Positions 1-7,973 of a stretch of 64,000 bases of DNA are shown here, piece after piece. A program made the position numbers and the translations under genes. The DNA is taken from the NCBI GenBank assembly GCA_963756515.1, contig CAVWNV010000002.1:310001-374000 (forward strand), in the 5' to 3' direction. Source of the stretch: Bog-756 sp963756515 (GTDB taxonomy: Bacteria > Actinomycetota > Acidimicrobiia > Acidimicrobiales > RAAP-2). The notes below the pieces were generated by a model. That model had not been told where the DNA came from. It saw only the letters and a program-made list of their open reading frames with translations, and did no database searches. The first letter of the stretch is position 1, and each line of letters opens with the position of its first letter.

Positions 1-44
1 AGGAGCACCACGTTCTCGTTGATCGGTCGGACCGGACGGGGCAC
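1..44 (-). CDS. 5' end of an unidentified CDS running off the left edge
   Basis: A GTG at 42-44 (minus) opens a frame reading M-P-R-P-V-R-P-I-N-E-N-V-V-L with no stop before the window edge. It begins three bases after the stop of the next leftward gene, the tight spacing expected inside an operon. Only 14 residues are visible, so no family can be assigned. It would be co-transcribed with the 48-272 gene from the promoter near 281-286. This is inference from frame and spacing only. Confidence 0.35.
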   Translation of the reverse strand, partial: MPRPVRPINENVVL

Positions 45-47
45 GGC

Positions 48-272
48 TCAGCCCGCACCGGATGGCGTCGGTCCATGCGGGATCCCGTCGTGCATCGGAG
101 GGAGCTCGACGTCGGCCGCCGTGGTCATCGTCGTGACCGTGGTGATCTCGACCGCGGGCCGGTGGCGGGAGTCCCCATAGCGGAAGTCGGCCCGGAACTC
201 GCCGGAGTGGTCCGTCACCCCGCCGTCGAGCACGGGCAGCCCGAGGGCCGGGGCGGCGTTGGTGTGGGTCAT
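48..272 (-). CDS. Small hypothetical protein (74 aa)
   Basis: A 74-residue open frame from ATG 272 to TGA 48, rich in Thr, Asp, His and Pro, with no membrane segment or motif I recognise. A TATAGT hexamer lies 8 nt upstream of the ATG with no Shine-Dalgarno between, as at many other starts in this window, which suggests a leaderless transcript. The promoter sits inside a run of palindromes (277-304), so expression is probably controlled together with, and divergently from, the catabolic operon starting at 438. Another gene appears to start 3 nt after its stop. The function is unknown, and it could be a small subunit of whatever the truncated neighbour encodes. Confidence 0.45.
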   Translation of the reverse strand: MTHTNAAPALGLPVLDGGVTDHSGEFRADFRYGDSRHRPAVEITTVTTMTTAADVELPPMHDGIPHGPTPSGAG

Positions 273-276
273 GGGA

Positions 277-304
277 TTGGACTATAGTCTGGACAGCTGT
301 CCAA
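277..304. promoter_or_regulatory. Adjacent perfect palindromes in a divergent promoter region (operator candidate)
   Basis: Two perfect palindromes abut: GACTATAGTC (280-289) and TGGACAGCTGTCCA (290-303). The outer arms TTGGAC (277-282) and GTCCAA (299-304) make a larger inverted repeat. The site overlaps the -10 of the leftward small gene and lies 134 bp before the catabolic operon. This arrangement is typical of a dimeric TetR- or GntR-type repressor operator. No regulator gene is visible in the window near it. Confidence 0.6.
281..286 (-). promoter_or_regulatory. -10 box of leaderless type, 48-272 gene
   Basis: TATAGT on the minus strand, 8 nt before ATG 272, overlaps the palindrome at 280-289. 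No Shine-Dalgarno lies between. Confidence 0.45.
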
Positions 305-437
305 GTACAGCGGCACCGCCACCGGCACGGGCCAGGTCCGCCCAGCCCGGTAGGGGCGGACCCGGTTGCGCACGGACCGATGCATGCCATCATCGCCCGA
401 AGTGAAAGCAAGAGACCGACCGACAGGGGGACATCCA

Positions 438-1337
438 GTGCCGAACGACCAGACTTCCGGCCGAGCCCGGTCCGATGCCGTGCCGACCGTCGGCGTCATC
501 GGACTCGGAGACATCGGCAACGGGGTCGCCACCAGCGTGCTCCGCCAAGGCCTTCCCCTGGTGGTGTGCGACGTCAGGCCCGAGGCCACCGAGAAGTACC
601 GGGATACCGCCGAGGTGGCCTCCTCCCCGGCCGACCTGGTCAGCCGCTCCGATGTGGTGGTGGTGGCCGTGGTCAACGACGAGCAGGTCCATGCCGTCCT
701 GTCCGGGCCGGACGGCGGACTGGCCGCCGGGGGCGCCGGCACCACGGTCATCGTCGTAAGCACCATCTCGGCTGCCTGCGTCCAGGCCATCGGGGCCGAG
801 GCCTCGGCCCTCGGCGTGCCCGTGCTCGACTGCGGGGTGACGGGTGGCCCGGCCGCCGCGGCCTCCGGGGACCTGGTGTGCATGGTGGGTGGGGATCCGG
901 ACGTGATCGAACGGGCCGGGCCGGTGTTCGACGCCATCAGCTCCCTGGCCGTGACCATGGGACCGTTCGGTACCGGGCTGGCGGCCAAGCTGGCACGCAA
1001 CCTGATCACCTACGGCTCGTGGCTGGCCGCCTACGAGGGCCAGAAGCTGGCCGAGGCGGCCGGCATCTCCCTGGCCCAACTGGCCGAGGTGGTGAAGGCC
1101 AGCGACGTCCACATCGGGGGCGCCTCCCGTCTGATGTTCCGGCCGACGGTGGCACCCTTCACCGAGGCGGATGACAAGGGTCTGGTGGGGGCCATGCAGT
1201 CGGGGGCCTCGTTGGCCCACAAGGACCTCCGGGCCGCGTTGGAACTGGCCGACTCGCTCGAGGTCCGGCTCCCGCTGGCCACGATGACCGAACACCGCGT
1301 TGACGAGATCTTCGGACTGGGAGAGGTGCCATCATGA
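438..1337 (+). CDS. NAD(P)-dependent beta-hydroxyacid dehydrogenase (3-hydroxyisobutyrate dehydrogenase family)
   Basis: The protein has 299 residues, the usual family length. An N-terminal Rossmann motif G-L-G-D-I-G-N-G (22-29) is followed by an acidic D45 at the end of beta-2, which suggests NAD rather than NADP. The substrate-binding stretch D-C-G-V-T-G-G-P-A and the catalytic lysine K184 with N188 (K-L-A-R-N) are present. The GTG at 438 was chosen because a G-rich Shine-Dalgarno (CAGGGGG) ends 7 nt upstream; the frame is open upstream to 366. It is the first gene of a catabolic operon, and its stop overlaps the ATG of the aldehyde dehydrogenase by four bases. It probably oxidises a beta-hydroxy acid intermediate or reduces a semialdehyde; the substrate is unknown. 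Confidence 0.85.
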   Translation: MPNDQTSGRARSDAVPTVGVIGLGDIGNGVATSVLRQGLPLVVCDVRPEATEKYRDTAEVASSPADLVSRSDVVVVAVVNDEQVHAVLSGPDGGLAAGGAGTTVIVVSTISAACVQAIGAEASALGVPVLDCGVTGGPAAAASGDLVCMVGGDPDVIERAGPVFDAISSLAVTMGPFGTGLAAKLARNLITYGSWLAAYEGQKLAEAAGISLAQLAEVVKASDVHIGGASRLMFRPTVAPFTEADDKGLVGAMQSGASLAHKDLRAALELADSLEVRLPLATMTEHRVDEIFGLGEVPS

Positions 1338-2812
1338 CGACAGCGACGGACCAGGTGGTCGGCGAGGAGCGGATGCTCATCGACGGACACCTCCGACCGG
1401 CCCGCTCGGGCCGCACCTTCGACGTGGTGAACCCGGCCACGGAGGACACCGTCGGGGTGGTGGCCGACGGCAACGCCGAGGACCTCGACGACGCCATCAC
1501 CGCGGCCCGACGGGCCTTCGACGACACCGATTGGTCCACCGATGTCGCCTTCCGGGTGCGGGGACTGCGTCAGCTGCAGGCGGCCTTCGTCGCCCACGCC
1601 GACGAGCTCCGGGCCATGACCGTGGCCGAGACGGGCTCGCCCGTCTCCTTCACCTACTCCGCCCAACTCGACACGCCGGTCGACGGTCTCGGCTGGGTGG
1701 CGGATCTGGCCGAGAGCTACCAGTGGGAGACCGACCTCGGTGATGCCTCGCCCATGGGGATCCCGTCGCACCGCTGGGTCCGCCGGGAGGCCACCGGTGT
1801 GGTGGGCGCCATCACCCCGTGGAACGTCCCCCACCAGATCAACCTGGCCAAACTGGGCCCGGCCCTGGCCGCCGGCAACACCGTGGTGCTGAAGCCGGCC
1901 CCCGACACGCCGTGGTGTGCCACGGTGCTCGGTCGGCTCATCGCCGAGGAGACCGACATCCCGGCCGGGGTCGTCAACATCGTGCCGTCCTCTGAGCACA
2001 CGGTCGGGGCGCTGCTGTCGGGCGATCCTCGGGTCGACCAGATCAGCTTCACCGGCTCGACGGCCACCGGCAAGCGGGTGATGACCTCGGCGGCCGAATC
2101 ACTCAAGAAGGTCTTCCTCGAGCTCGGCGGCAAGTCGGCGTTCGTGATCCTCGACGACGCCGACCTGCGCGGGGCCTGTGCCACCGCCGCGTTCACCGTC
2201 TGTACCCACGCCGGCCAGGGTTGCGCCATCACCAGCCGGCTGCTCGTGCCCCGGAGCCAGTTCGACGAGGCGGTCGAGTCGACGGCCAAGGTGCTGGGCA
2301 AGCTTCCGGCCGGCGACCCGACCGACCCCGGGACGATCTGCGGTCCGTTGATCAGCGCCCGTCAGCGGGAACGGGTCGAGGGGTACCTCCGTCTGGCTGT
2401 GGACGAGGGTGGGACGTTCGTCACCGGTGGGGGTCGACCCGAGGGCCACGACCGGGGCTTCTTCGTCGAGCCCACGCTGATCGTCGGTCTCGACAACGGG
2501 TCACGGGTGGCGCAAGAGGAGATCTTCGGCCCGGTGCTGGTCGTGATTCCCCACGACGGTGATGATCATGCGGTGGCCCTGGCCAACGACTCCGCCTACG
2601 GTCTGTCCGGATCGGTCTGGTCGGCCGATCGGGAACGGGCCATCGGCGTGACCGATCGGATCCGCACCGGCACGGTCGGCATCAACGGAGGGCTCTGGTT
2701 CAGTCCCGACATGCCCTTCGGTGGTTACAAGCAGTCCGGCGTCGGGCGCGAGTCCGGTGTCGCAGGGTTCGAGGAGTACCTCGAAATCAAGTCGATCGCC
2801 GAGCCGGCGTGA
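1334..2812 (+). CDS. NAD(P)-dependent aldehyde dehydrogenase
   Basis: A 492-residue cytosolic aldehyde dehydrogenase of normal length, expected to oxidise an aldehyde to a carboxylic acid. It has the cofactor motif G-S-T-A-T-G-K, the general base E263 in E-L-G-G-K-S, the nucleophile C297 in G-Q-G-C, and the C-terminal M-P-F-G-G-Y-K-Q-S-G signature. It is translationally coupled to the upstream dehydrogenase through an ATGA overlap, with GAGAGG 7 nt upstream as ribosome site. Pairing with a hydroxyacid dehydrogenase suggests consecutive oxidation steps in one pathway. The exact substrate cannot be read from sequence. Confidence 0.92.
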   Translation: MTTATDQVVGEERMLIDGHLRPARSGRTFDVVNPATEDTVGVVADGNAEDLDDAITAARRAFDDTDWSTDVAFRVRGLRQLQAAFVAHADELRAMTVAETGSPVSFTYSAQLDTPVDGLGWVADLAESYQWETDLGDASPMGIPSHRWVRREATGVVGAITPWNVPHQINLAKLGPALAAGNTVVLKPAPDTPWCATVLGRLIAEETDIPAGVVNIVPSSEHTVGALLSGDPRVDQISFTGSTATGKRVMTSAAESLKKVFLELGGKSAFVILDDADLRGACATAAFTVCTHAGQGCAITSRLLVPRSQFDEAVESTAKVLGKLPAGDPTDPGTICGPLISARQRERVEGYLRLAVDEGGTFVTGGGRPEGHDRGFFVEPTLIVGLDNGSRVAQEEIFGPVLVVIPHDGDDHAVALANDSAYGLSGSVWSADRERAIGVTDRIRTGTVGINGGLWFSPDMPFGGYKQSGVGRESGVAGFEEYLEIKSIAEPA

Positions 2813-2830
2813 AGAGGAAGGTGGCCCACC

Positions 2831-3250
2831 ATGAGTGACCAGGAGACGGGTCGGAGTACGAACGGCGTCGGACGCGATCCGAATTCGCCGCGTGCCCGGG
2901 GAATAGCGAAGATGGAGGAGGTCTACGGGTTCTCGGTCGATCCCGACGAGATCGCCGGACCGTACGTGGACTTCACCGTCGACCACCTGTTCGGAGCGGT
3001 GTGGACCCGGCCCGAGCTGGACATCCGCGATCGGCGGCTGATGACCATCGGGGTCCTGGCCGCACTGGGCCAGCCCCAGTTGGTCGAGATCCAATTCCAG
3101 TCGGCTCTCGACCGGGACGAACTCACCGAGGACCAGGTCCGCGAGGCGGTCCTGCATCTGACCCACTACATCGGTTGGCCGTTGTCGACCGGGGTGAACG
3201 CGGTGGCCGAGAAGGTCATCGCCAAACGACACCGGGAGGAGGGCTCGTGA
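2831..3250 (+). CDS. Carboxymuconolactone decarboxylase family protein
   Basis: A 139-residue helical protein of the carboxymuconolactone decarboxylase/AhpD-like fold. The C-terminal half carries H112-Y113 and G-W-P (115-117) in the pattern H-Y-x-G-W-P-x-x-x-x, typical of gamma-carboxymuconolactone decarboxylases. The AhpD-type Cys-x-x-Cys is absent, so a peroxidase role is unlikely. A strong Shine-Dalgarno (GAGGAAGG) precedes the ATG. It lies 18 nt after the aldehyde dehydrogenase and overlaps the SDR start (GTGA). In the family it decarboxylates or isomerises lactone-type intermediates; the actual reaction here is unknown. Confidence 0.8.
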   Translation: MSDQETGRSTNGVGRDPNSPRARGIAKMEEVYGFSVDPDEIAGPYVDFTVDHLFGAVWTRPELDIRDRRLMTIGVLAALGQPQLVEIQFQSALDRDELTEDQVREAVLHLTHYIGWPLSTGVNAVAEKVIAKRHREEGS

Positions 3251-4050
3251 GCGGTCGCACCGAGGCGGCCGAGTCAGCCGTAGAGGCTCCGATGGTCAGG
3301 TTCGACTTCAGCGGCAAGACGGTCATCGTGACCGGCTCCGGGGGCGGCATCGGGCAGGCCTACGCCGAGGCTCTGGCCACGGCGGGCGCGTCGGTGATGG
3401 TCGCCGACATCGCCGAGGAGAAGGCGGCCGAGGTGGCCGCGGCCATCCGGGCATCCGGTGGTGTGGCCGACTCGGTACGGGTCGATGTGGCCGACCCGGA
3501 CTCGGCCCGATCCCTGGCCGCGGCGACGGTGGAGCGGTTCGGGGGCATCGACTATCTCGTCAACAACGCCGCCATCTTCGGCGGCATGCAACTCGATCTG
3601 CTGCTGACCGTCGACTGGGAGTACCTCAACCGGTTCTTGTCGGTCAACATGCTGGGTGCCCTCAACTGCGTGCGCGCCTGCTACCCGGCCATGAAGGAGC
3701 GCGGCGGTGGGGCCATCGTCAACCAGTCGTCGACGGCGGCCTATCTATACGCCGGCTTCTACGGACTGGCCAAGGCGGGCGTCAACTCGCTCACCCAACA
3801 GCTGGCCCACGAGTTGGGCGGCCAACACATCCGGATCAACGCCATCGCCCCTGGGCCGATCGACACCGAGGCCTCCCGCACCGTCGTGCCCGACGCCTTC
3901 ATGAAGCCGATCCTCGAATCATTGGCCCTCAAGCGACAAGGGGAGACCTCGGACCTGGTGGGCATGTGCCTGTTCCTGCTCTCGGACGAGGCGTCGTGGA
4001 TCACCGGTCACGTCTTCAACGTCGACGGTGGGCAAGTGGTCCGCCCGTGA
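3247..4050 (+). CDS. Short-chain dehydrogenase/reductase (SDR)
   Basis: A 267-residue classical SDR. It has the cofactor motif T-G-S-G-G-G-I-G (29-36), N-N-A-A (106-109), the catalytic serine at 161/162, and Y172-x-x-x-K176. The GTG at 3247 overlaps the upstream stop (GTGA) and has a strong GGGAGGAGGG upstream. An ATG at 3292 would give a 252-residue form that still contains all motifs. It probably oxidises or reduces an alcohol/ketone intermediate of the pathway encoded by its neighbours. The next gene again starts by a GTGA overlap. Confidence 0.9.
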   Translation: MSGRTEAAESAVEAPMVRFDFSGKTVIVTGSGGGIGQAYAEALATAGASVMVADIAEEKAAEVAAAIRASGGVADSVRVDVADPDSARSLAAATVERFGGIDYLVNNAAIFGGMQLDLLLTVDWEYLNRFLSVNMLGALNCVRACYPAMKERGGGAIVNQSSTAAYLYAGFYGLAKAGVNSLTQQLAHELGGQHIRINAIAPGPIDTEASRTVVPDAFMKPILESLALKRQGETSDLVGMCLFLLSDEASWITGHVFNVDGGQVVRP

Positions 4051-4811
4051 CCGAGCACCGGATCGTCGTCGAGGATGTCGACGCGGTCCGCCTGATCGCC
4101 TTCGATCGACCCGAGGTCCGCAACGCCTTCGACACCGCCATGTACGAGGCGGTCAACGGGTCGCTGGCCGAGGCTCTGGACGACGACGGTATCCACGCCG
4201 TGGTGCTCACCGGCCGCGGTGCTGCCTTCACCTCCGGCCAGGACCTCCGCGAGATGGTGTCGATCGCCACCGGCCAGACCGGACCTGATGCCGGATCGGG
4301 CTTTCGCCAGCTCCTCGACACCGTGGTGATGTTCGACAAGCCACTGCTGGCCGCGGTGCACGGGGTCGGCATGGGCCTCGGGTGCACGCTTCTCGGCCAT
4401 GTGGATCTGGTGCTCATGGAGCAAGGAGCGCGGCTCCGGGCCCCCTTCGCCGAAATGGGGGTACCGCCCGAGGCGGCCAGCAGCTGGCTCCTCCCCGAGC
4501 GACTGGGCTGGCAACAGGCGGCGGCACTGCTGCTGGCCTCGGAGTGGATCGAGGCCGAACAGGCGGTCGAGGCCGGCCTGGCCCTCCGGGTGTGCGCCAC
4601 CGGCACGGTGGTGGAGGAGACCATGGCGCTGGCCCGACGCATCGCGGCGTTCCCACCCAATTCCGCCCGTGACATCAAGCGGCTGATGATGGCCGACCGC
4701 CGCCCCGCCATCGTCGCCGCCCGGGCCCGCGAGGAGGCGGCATTCGCAGCGCTGTTCGCGGATCCGGTCGCCAATCCCGGTGCCAGGCTGGCTGCCGGCC
4801 TGGAGCGCTGA
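4047..4811 (+). CDS. Enoyl-CoA hydratase/isomerase family protein (crotonase fold)
   Basis: A 254-residue crotonase-superfamily enzyme of typical length. Oxyanion-hole segments G-R-G-A-A-F-T-S-G-Q-D-L (57-68) and H-G-V-G-M-G-L-G (105-112) are clear. E136 and E142 lie in the catalytic loop F-A-E-M-G-V-P-P-E. The GTG at 4047 overlaps the SDR stop. It shows that a CoA thioester is handled in this pathway, as does the thioesterase two genes later. It could be a hydratase, isomerase or ring-opening hydrolase; the superfamily is too diverse to decide. Confidence 0.88.
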   Translation: MTEHRIVVEDVDAVRLIAFDRPEVRNAFDTAMYEAVNGSLAEALDDDGIHAVVLTGRGAAFTSGQDLREMVSIATGQTGPDAGSGFRQLLDTVVMFDKPLLAAVHGVGMGLGCTLLGHVDLVLMEQGARLRAPFAEMGVPPEAASSWLLPERLGWQQAAALLLASEWIEAEQAVEAGLALRVCATGTVVEETMALARRIAAFPPNSARDIKRLMMADRRPAIVAARAREEAAFAALFADPVANPGARLAAGLER

Positions 4812-4818
4812 GCCGGCC

Positions 4819-5676
4819 ATGCGTCTCGGTATCACCGCCTTCCTGACCGATCGCGCCATGACCCCGGCCGCACTGGCCCGGGCGGCCGAGGAACGGGGAT
4901 TCCACTCCCTCTACTTTCCCGAGCACACCCATCTCCCCGTCCGCGACGATGTTCCTCCGGCGCTGGTCGAGGGAGTTCACCTCGACGACTACAAACGCAG
5001 TCTCGACCCGTTCGTCGCCCTGGCCACGGCGGCGTCGGTGACGGAACGGATCCTGCTCGGGACCGGCGTGGTGCTGGTGGCCCAACACGACCCGATCGTC
5101 CTGGCCAAGCAGATCGCCACCCTCGACCATCTGAGTGGAGGTCGCGTGGTCTTCGGCATGGGCTTCGGTTGGAACCGGTCCGAAGCCGCCGACCACGGGG
5201 TTCCCTTCGAGGCCCGACGGGAAGTGGCCCGGGAGCACGTGCTGTGCATGCAGGCCCTGTGGAGTCAGGACCAGGCGGAGTTCCACGGGCGGTTCGTCTC
5301 CCTCGACCGCTGTTGGAGCTGGCCCAAGCCGATCCAACAACCCCGCGTGACGACGCTCGTCGGCGGTGGGGCCAACCTCGGGGTCTTCGCCGCCATCGCC
5401 GAGTACGCCGACGGGTGGATGCCCGTCGGGGGCTCAGGGTTGGCCGAGGCCCTTCCCCAGCTCAGGCGCGCCGTCGAACAGCACCACCGCCATCCCGACC
5501 AGGTCCGGGTGGTCCCGTTCGGGACTGTGCCCACCGAGGAGAAGCTGGCCCACTACCAGCGGCTCGGGATCCACGAGGTCGTGCTCCGAATTCCTTCGGG
5601 ACGACCCGACGAGATGCTGAAGGCACTCGACGCCCATGCCGATCTGGTGGACCGCTTCGGTGGCGACGATGAGTGA
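4819..5676 (+). CDS. Luciferase-like (LLM class) F420- or flavin-dependent oxidoreductase
   Basis: A 285-residue TIM-barrel oxidoreductase of the bacterial luciferase-like family. Recognisable segments are the N-terminal L-G-I-T-A-F, the strand F-P-E-H-T-H, the G-T-G-V-V-L-V-A-Q-H-D-P-I segment, G-G-R-V-V-F-G-M-G-F-G-W-N, and G-G-G-A-N-L near residue 185. In Actinobacteria many such enzymes use coenzyme F420; flavin use is equally possible from sequence alone. It starts at ATG 4819, 7 nt after the hydratase stop, and overlaps the next gene by eight bases. It probably performs a hydride transfer or oxygenation step on the operon's substrate. Confidence 0.85.
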   Translation: MRLGITAFLTDRAMTPAALARAAEERGFHSLYFPEHTHLPVRDDVPPALVEGVHLDDYKRSLDPFVALATAASVTERILLGTGVVLVAQHDPIVLAKQIATLDHLSGGRVVFGMGFGWNRSEAADHGVPFEARREVAREHVLCMQALWSQDQAEFHGRFVSLDRCWSWPKPIQQPRVTTLVGGGANLGVFAAIAEYADGWMPVGGSGLAEALPQLRRAVEQHHRHPDQVRVVPFGTVPTEEKLAHYQRLGIHEVVLRIPSGRPDEMLKALDAHADLVDRFGGDDE

Positions 5677-6394
5677 GTCTCAGCCGTCGGCTGAGTCGCC
5701 GCCGACAGCTCCGGACGCTCCCGCCGGCAAACCCTGGAGCGGTGGCGGCCGCGAGGAGTTGGCCGATGCCGTCCGCCGGCTGATGGCCCTGACCGTCACA
5801 GCCTCGGCGCCCCCCGAGGTGCTCTTCGAGGCCGCCCGGCGGGCCGGCTCGTTGGCCGACGAACTGGAGAGCCACGTCGTCCCGTGGGCGGGGGATGGGC
5901 CGAGGGCCCGGTTCGCCGAGCATTCGGTCCAGTCCGACCAGGTCGAGCTGTTGGCCACGGCCATGCCTTTCGATGTGGTGATCGGTTCCTGCAACCCGGT
6001 GGCGCTCCCCCTCAAGGTCGAGTTCGATCCGCCCATGGCTGTCGGCCTGGCCACGTTCACCGCCCCCTACGAAGGTGCGCCCGGGTGTGTGCACGGCGCG
6101 GTGTTGGCCGGCGCGTTCGACATCATGCTCACGGCCGCCAACGTGATCGCCAACGGCGCCGGGCCGACGGTCAACCTGTCGATCCGCTACCCGAAGCCGA
6201 CCCTGATCGGCCAACCGGCCCGCTTCGAGGCATGGGTGACCGAACAGAGCGACCGTCGGACCCACAGCCGGGGACAGCTGATTCAAGGCGGCATCGTGAC
6301 GGTGGAGGCAAGGGGGGAGTTCGTCAACATGGACCGGACACGGATCGATGCCATGCACCGCCGCGAGACCGAGCCTCACCACGGAGACGTCTAG
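5669..6394 (+). CDS. Hotdog-fold thioesterase (PaaI/4HBT type)
   Basis: A 241-residue protein whose C-terminal half matches 4HBT/PaaI-type thioesterases: the central helix begins at G-C-V-H-G-A-V-L-A-G-A and is followed by the strands N-L-S-I-R-Y-P-K-P-T-L-I-G. The first 90 residues are an unassigned extension. The ATG at 5669 overlaps the upstream stop by eight bases, so it is translationally coupled. It probably hydrolyses an acyl- or aryl-CoA made by the pathway and so recycles CoA. It is the last gene of the tight operon; a 156-nt gap follows. Confidence 0.78.
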   Translation: MSESQPSAESPPTAPDAPAGKPWSGGGREELADAVRRLMALTVTASAPPEVLFEAARRAGSLADELESHVVPWAGDGPRARFAEHSVQSDQVELLATAMPFDVVIGSCNPVALPLKVEFDPPMAVGLATFTAPYEGAPGCVHGAVLAGAFDIMLTAANVIANGAGPTVNLSIRYPKPTLIGQPARFEAWVTEQSDRRTHSRGQLIQGGIVTVEARGEFVNMDRTRIDAMHRRETEPHHGDV

Positions 6395-6550
6395 TCAAAG
6401 GGCCGCGTCGCAATCGGCCCGGACGGCACGTAGAGTGGGCGACCACACGAACAGGGGTCAGAGTCTCTAGAGTCTCTGGGAGCAAACCGCAGGGGCACGG
6501 ACAGATCACCGGGGTCTCGACGGACAGGCGAGCATGGGGAGTGACTGTCA

Positions 6551-7897
6551 ATGAGGACCATCGAGGCAGGGACGGCATCGACGCGACGGCGGTCGCGGGC
6601 TGCGGTGGCGGTCAGCGCGGTCGTCCTGGCGGCGTCGTTGGCCGCCTGCTCGTCGACCAACAGCGCCACCGCCACTACGGCGGCGTCCACGTCGGGCACG
6701 TCGGGCAAGTCGGGCAAGTCGACCGAGCCTCCCATCCCGGCCAGCGCCTTCAGCGACCACACCGGAATCACCGCCACCTCGGTGTCGGTGGGGAACGTCT
6801 CGACCCTGGTGGCCGGGTTGTTCAAGGGAGCTGCCGTCGGCACCGAGGCATACGCCGACTATGTCAACGCCGTGGGCGGGATCAACGGTCGCAGGATCCT
6901 CGTGGACAGCAGCGACGACCAGTATTCGGGCGGTCCGAACAAGCAGGAGACGCAGGCCGCCATCGAGAAGGACGTGGCCTTGGTGGGCGGCTTCTCGCTC
7001 GAGGACAACTTCGGCGGTCTCGTGCTGGCGACCCATCCCGAGGTACCCAACGTGACGGTGTCGTTGGACCTGGCCACGAGCGACCTGCCCAACTCCTTCA
7101 GTCCGGCTCCGGCCGCCAACGGATGGCAGCTCGGTCCGCTCACGTACTTCAAGAACAAGTTCCCCAGTGACATCACGCACACGGCGGCCATGGTGGCCGG
7201 CGAACCGTCCGCCATCTCCAAGTGGAATGCGGAGAAGCAGGCCATGAATTCGATCGGCTACAAGGTGGTCTACGACCCGACCTTCGAGATCAGCCAGACC
7301 GACTTCAACCAGAACGTGATCGCCATGAAGAACGACGGCGTGAAGATCCTCTTCCTCGAGCAGATGCCGCAGAACTATGCCGGCGCCGTGATCAAGGCCC
7401 TCAACCAGCAGAACTTCCACCCGGTGGTGGTGCTGGGCGGGTCGACCTACAGCGAAGAGCTGGTGCCCAGCTCCGGAGGGGCCGCGGCCATCGACGGTTC
7501 CTACATGGAGCAGAACACCGCCCTGTACCTGGGAGAGGACGCGTCGGCCCTACCGGCCACCACCACCTTCCAGGCCTGGGTGCAGAAGGCCTCACCCGGG
7601 TTCAAGGCCGACCTCTACACGCTGTACGGATGGTTGTCGGCCGAGCTGTTCGCCCAGGCGCTCCACGCCGCCGGGCCGAATCCGAGTCGGGGCTCCATCC
7701 TCCAACAGCTCCGCAAGATCACCTCGTTCTCGGGGGGATACCTCACCGGCACGTCCAATCCGGCCGCCAAGAAGCCGACCAACTGCTACATCATCGCCAG
7801 GGTCGAGAACGGGACGTTCAAGCGCCTGGACGACCCCCCGACCAAGGGACCCAACCACGGTTACCGCTGCGATCAGCCCTTCTACTACGCCAAGTAG
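6551..7897 (+). CDS. ABC transporter substrate-binding lipoprotein (branched-chain amino acid type, periplasmic-binding fold I)
   Basis: A 448-residue lipoprotein with a basic N-terminus, hydrophobic stretch and lipobox L-A-A-C (Cys33), then a Ser/Thr-rich linker. The mature part follows the Leu/Ile/Val-binding (Peripla_BP_6) layout, including V-N-A-V-G-G-I-N-G-R and F-S-L-E-D-N-F. GGGGA lies 10 nt before the ATG, and a TAGAGT element near 6431 could serve as -10. No permease or ATPase gene is beside it, so the transporter partners must lie elsewhere. Its position after the catabolic operon suggests that it binds the same, probably acidic or amino-acid-like, substrate. Confidence 0.87.
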   Translation: MRTIEAGTASTRRRSRAAVAVSAVVLAASLAACSSTNSATATTAASTSGTSGKSGKSTEPPIPASAFSDHTGITATSVSVGNVSTLVAGLFKGAAVGTEAYADYVNAVGGINGRRILVDSSDDQYSGGPNKQETQAAIEKDVALVGGFSLEDNFGGLVLATHPEVPNVTVSLDLATSDLPNSFSPAPAANGWQLGPLTYFKNKFPSDITHTAAMVAGEPSAISKWNAEKQAMNSIGYKVVYDPTFEISQTDFNQNVIAMKNDGVKILFLEQMPQNYAGAVIKALNQQNFHPVVVLGGSTYSEELVPSSGGAAAIDGSYMEQNTALYLGEDASALPATTTFQAWVQKASPGFKADLYTLYGWLSAELFAQALHAAGPNPSRGSILQQLRKITSFSGGYLTGTSNPAAKKPTNCYIIARVENGTFKRLDDPPTKGPNHGYRCDQPFYYAK

Positions 7898-7961
7898 GTC
7901 GACGGCGGATCAGGCTGATGCCGGCCCACATCCGGCGACCGGCCCGCTCGCCCGAGCGGCC

Positions 7962-7967
7962 TAGAGT
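7962..7967 (+). promoter_or_regulatory. -10 box of leaderless type, SDR at 7974
   Basis: TAGAGT, 6 nt before ATG 7974, with no Shine-Dalgarno between. Confidence 0.5.
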
Positions 7968-7973
7968 CTGGCC

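Noticed and set aside
3001..3246. N-terminal extension of the SDR into the preceding gene
   Set aside because: The SDR fold begins after GTG 3247, which has a strong ribosome site and a GTGA overlap.
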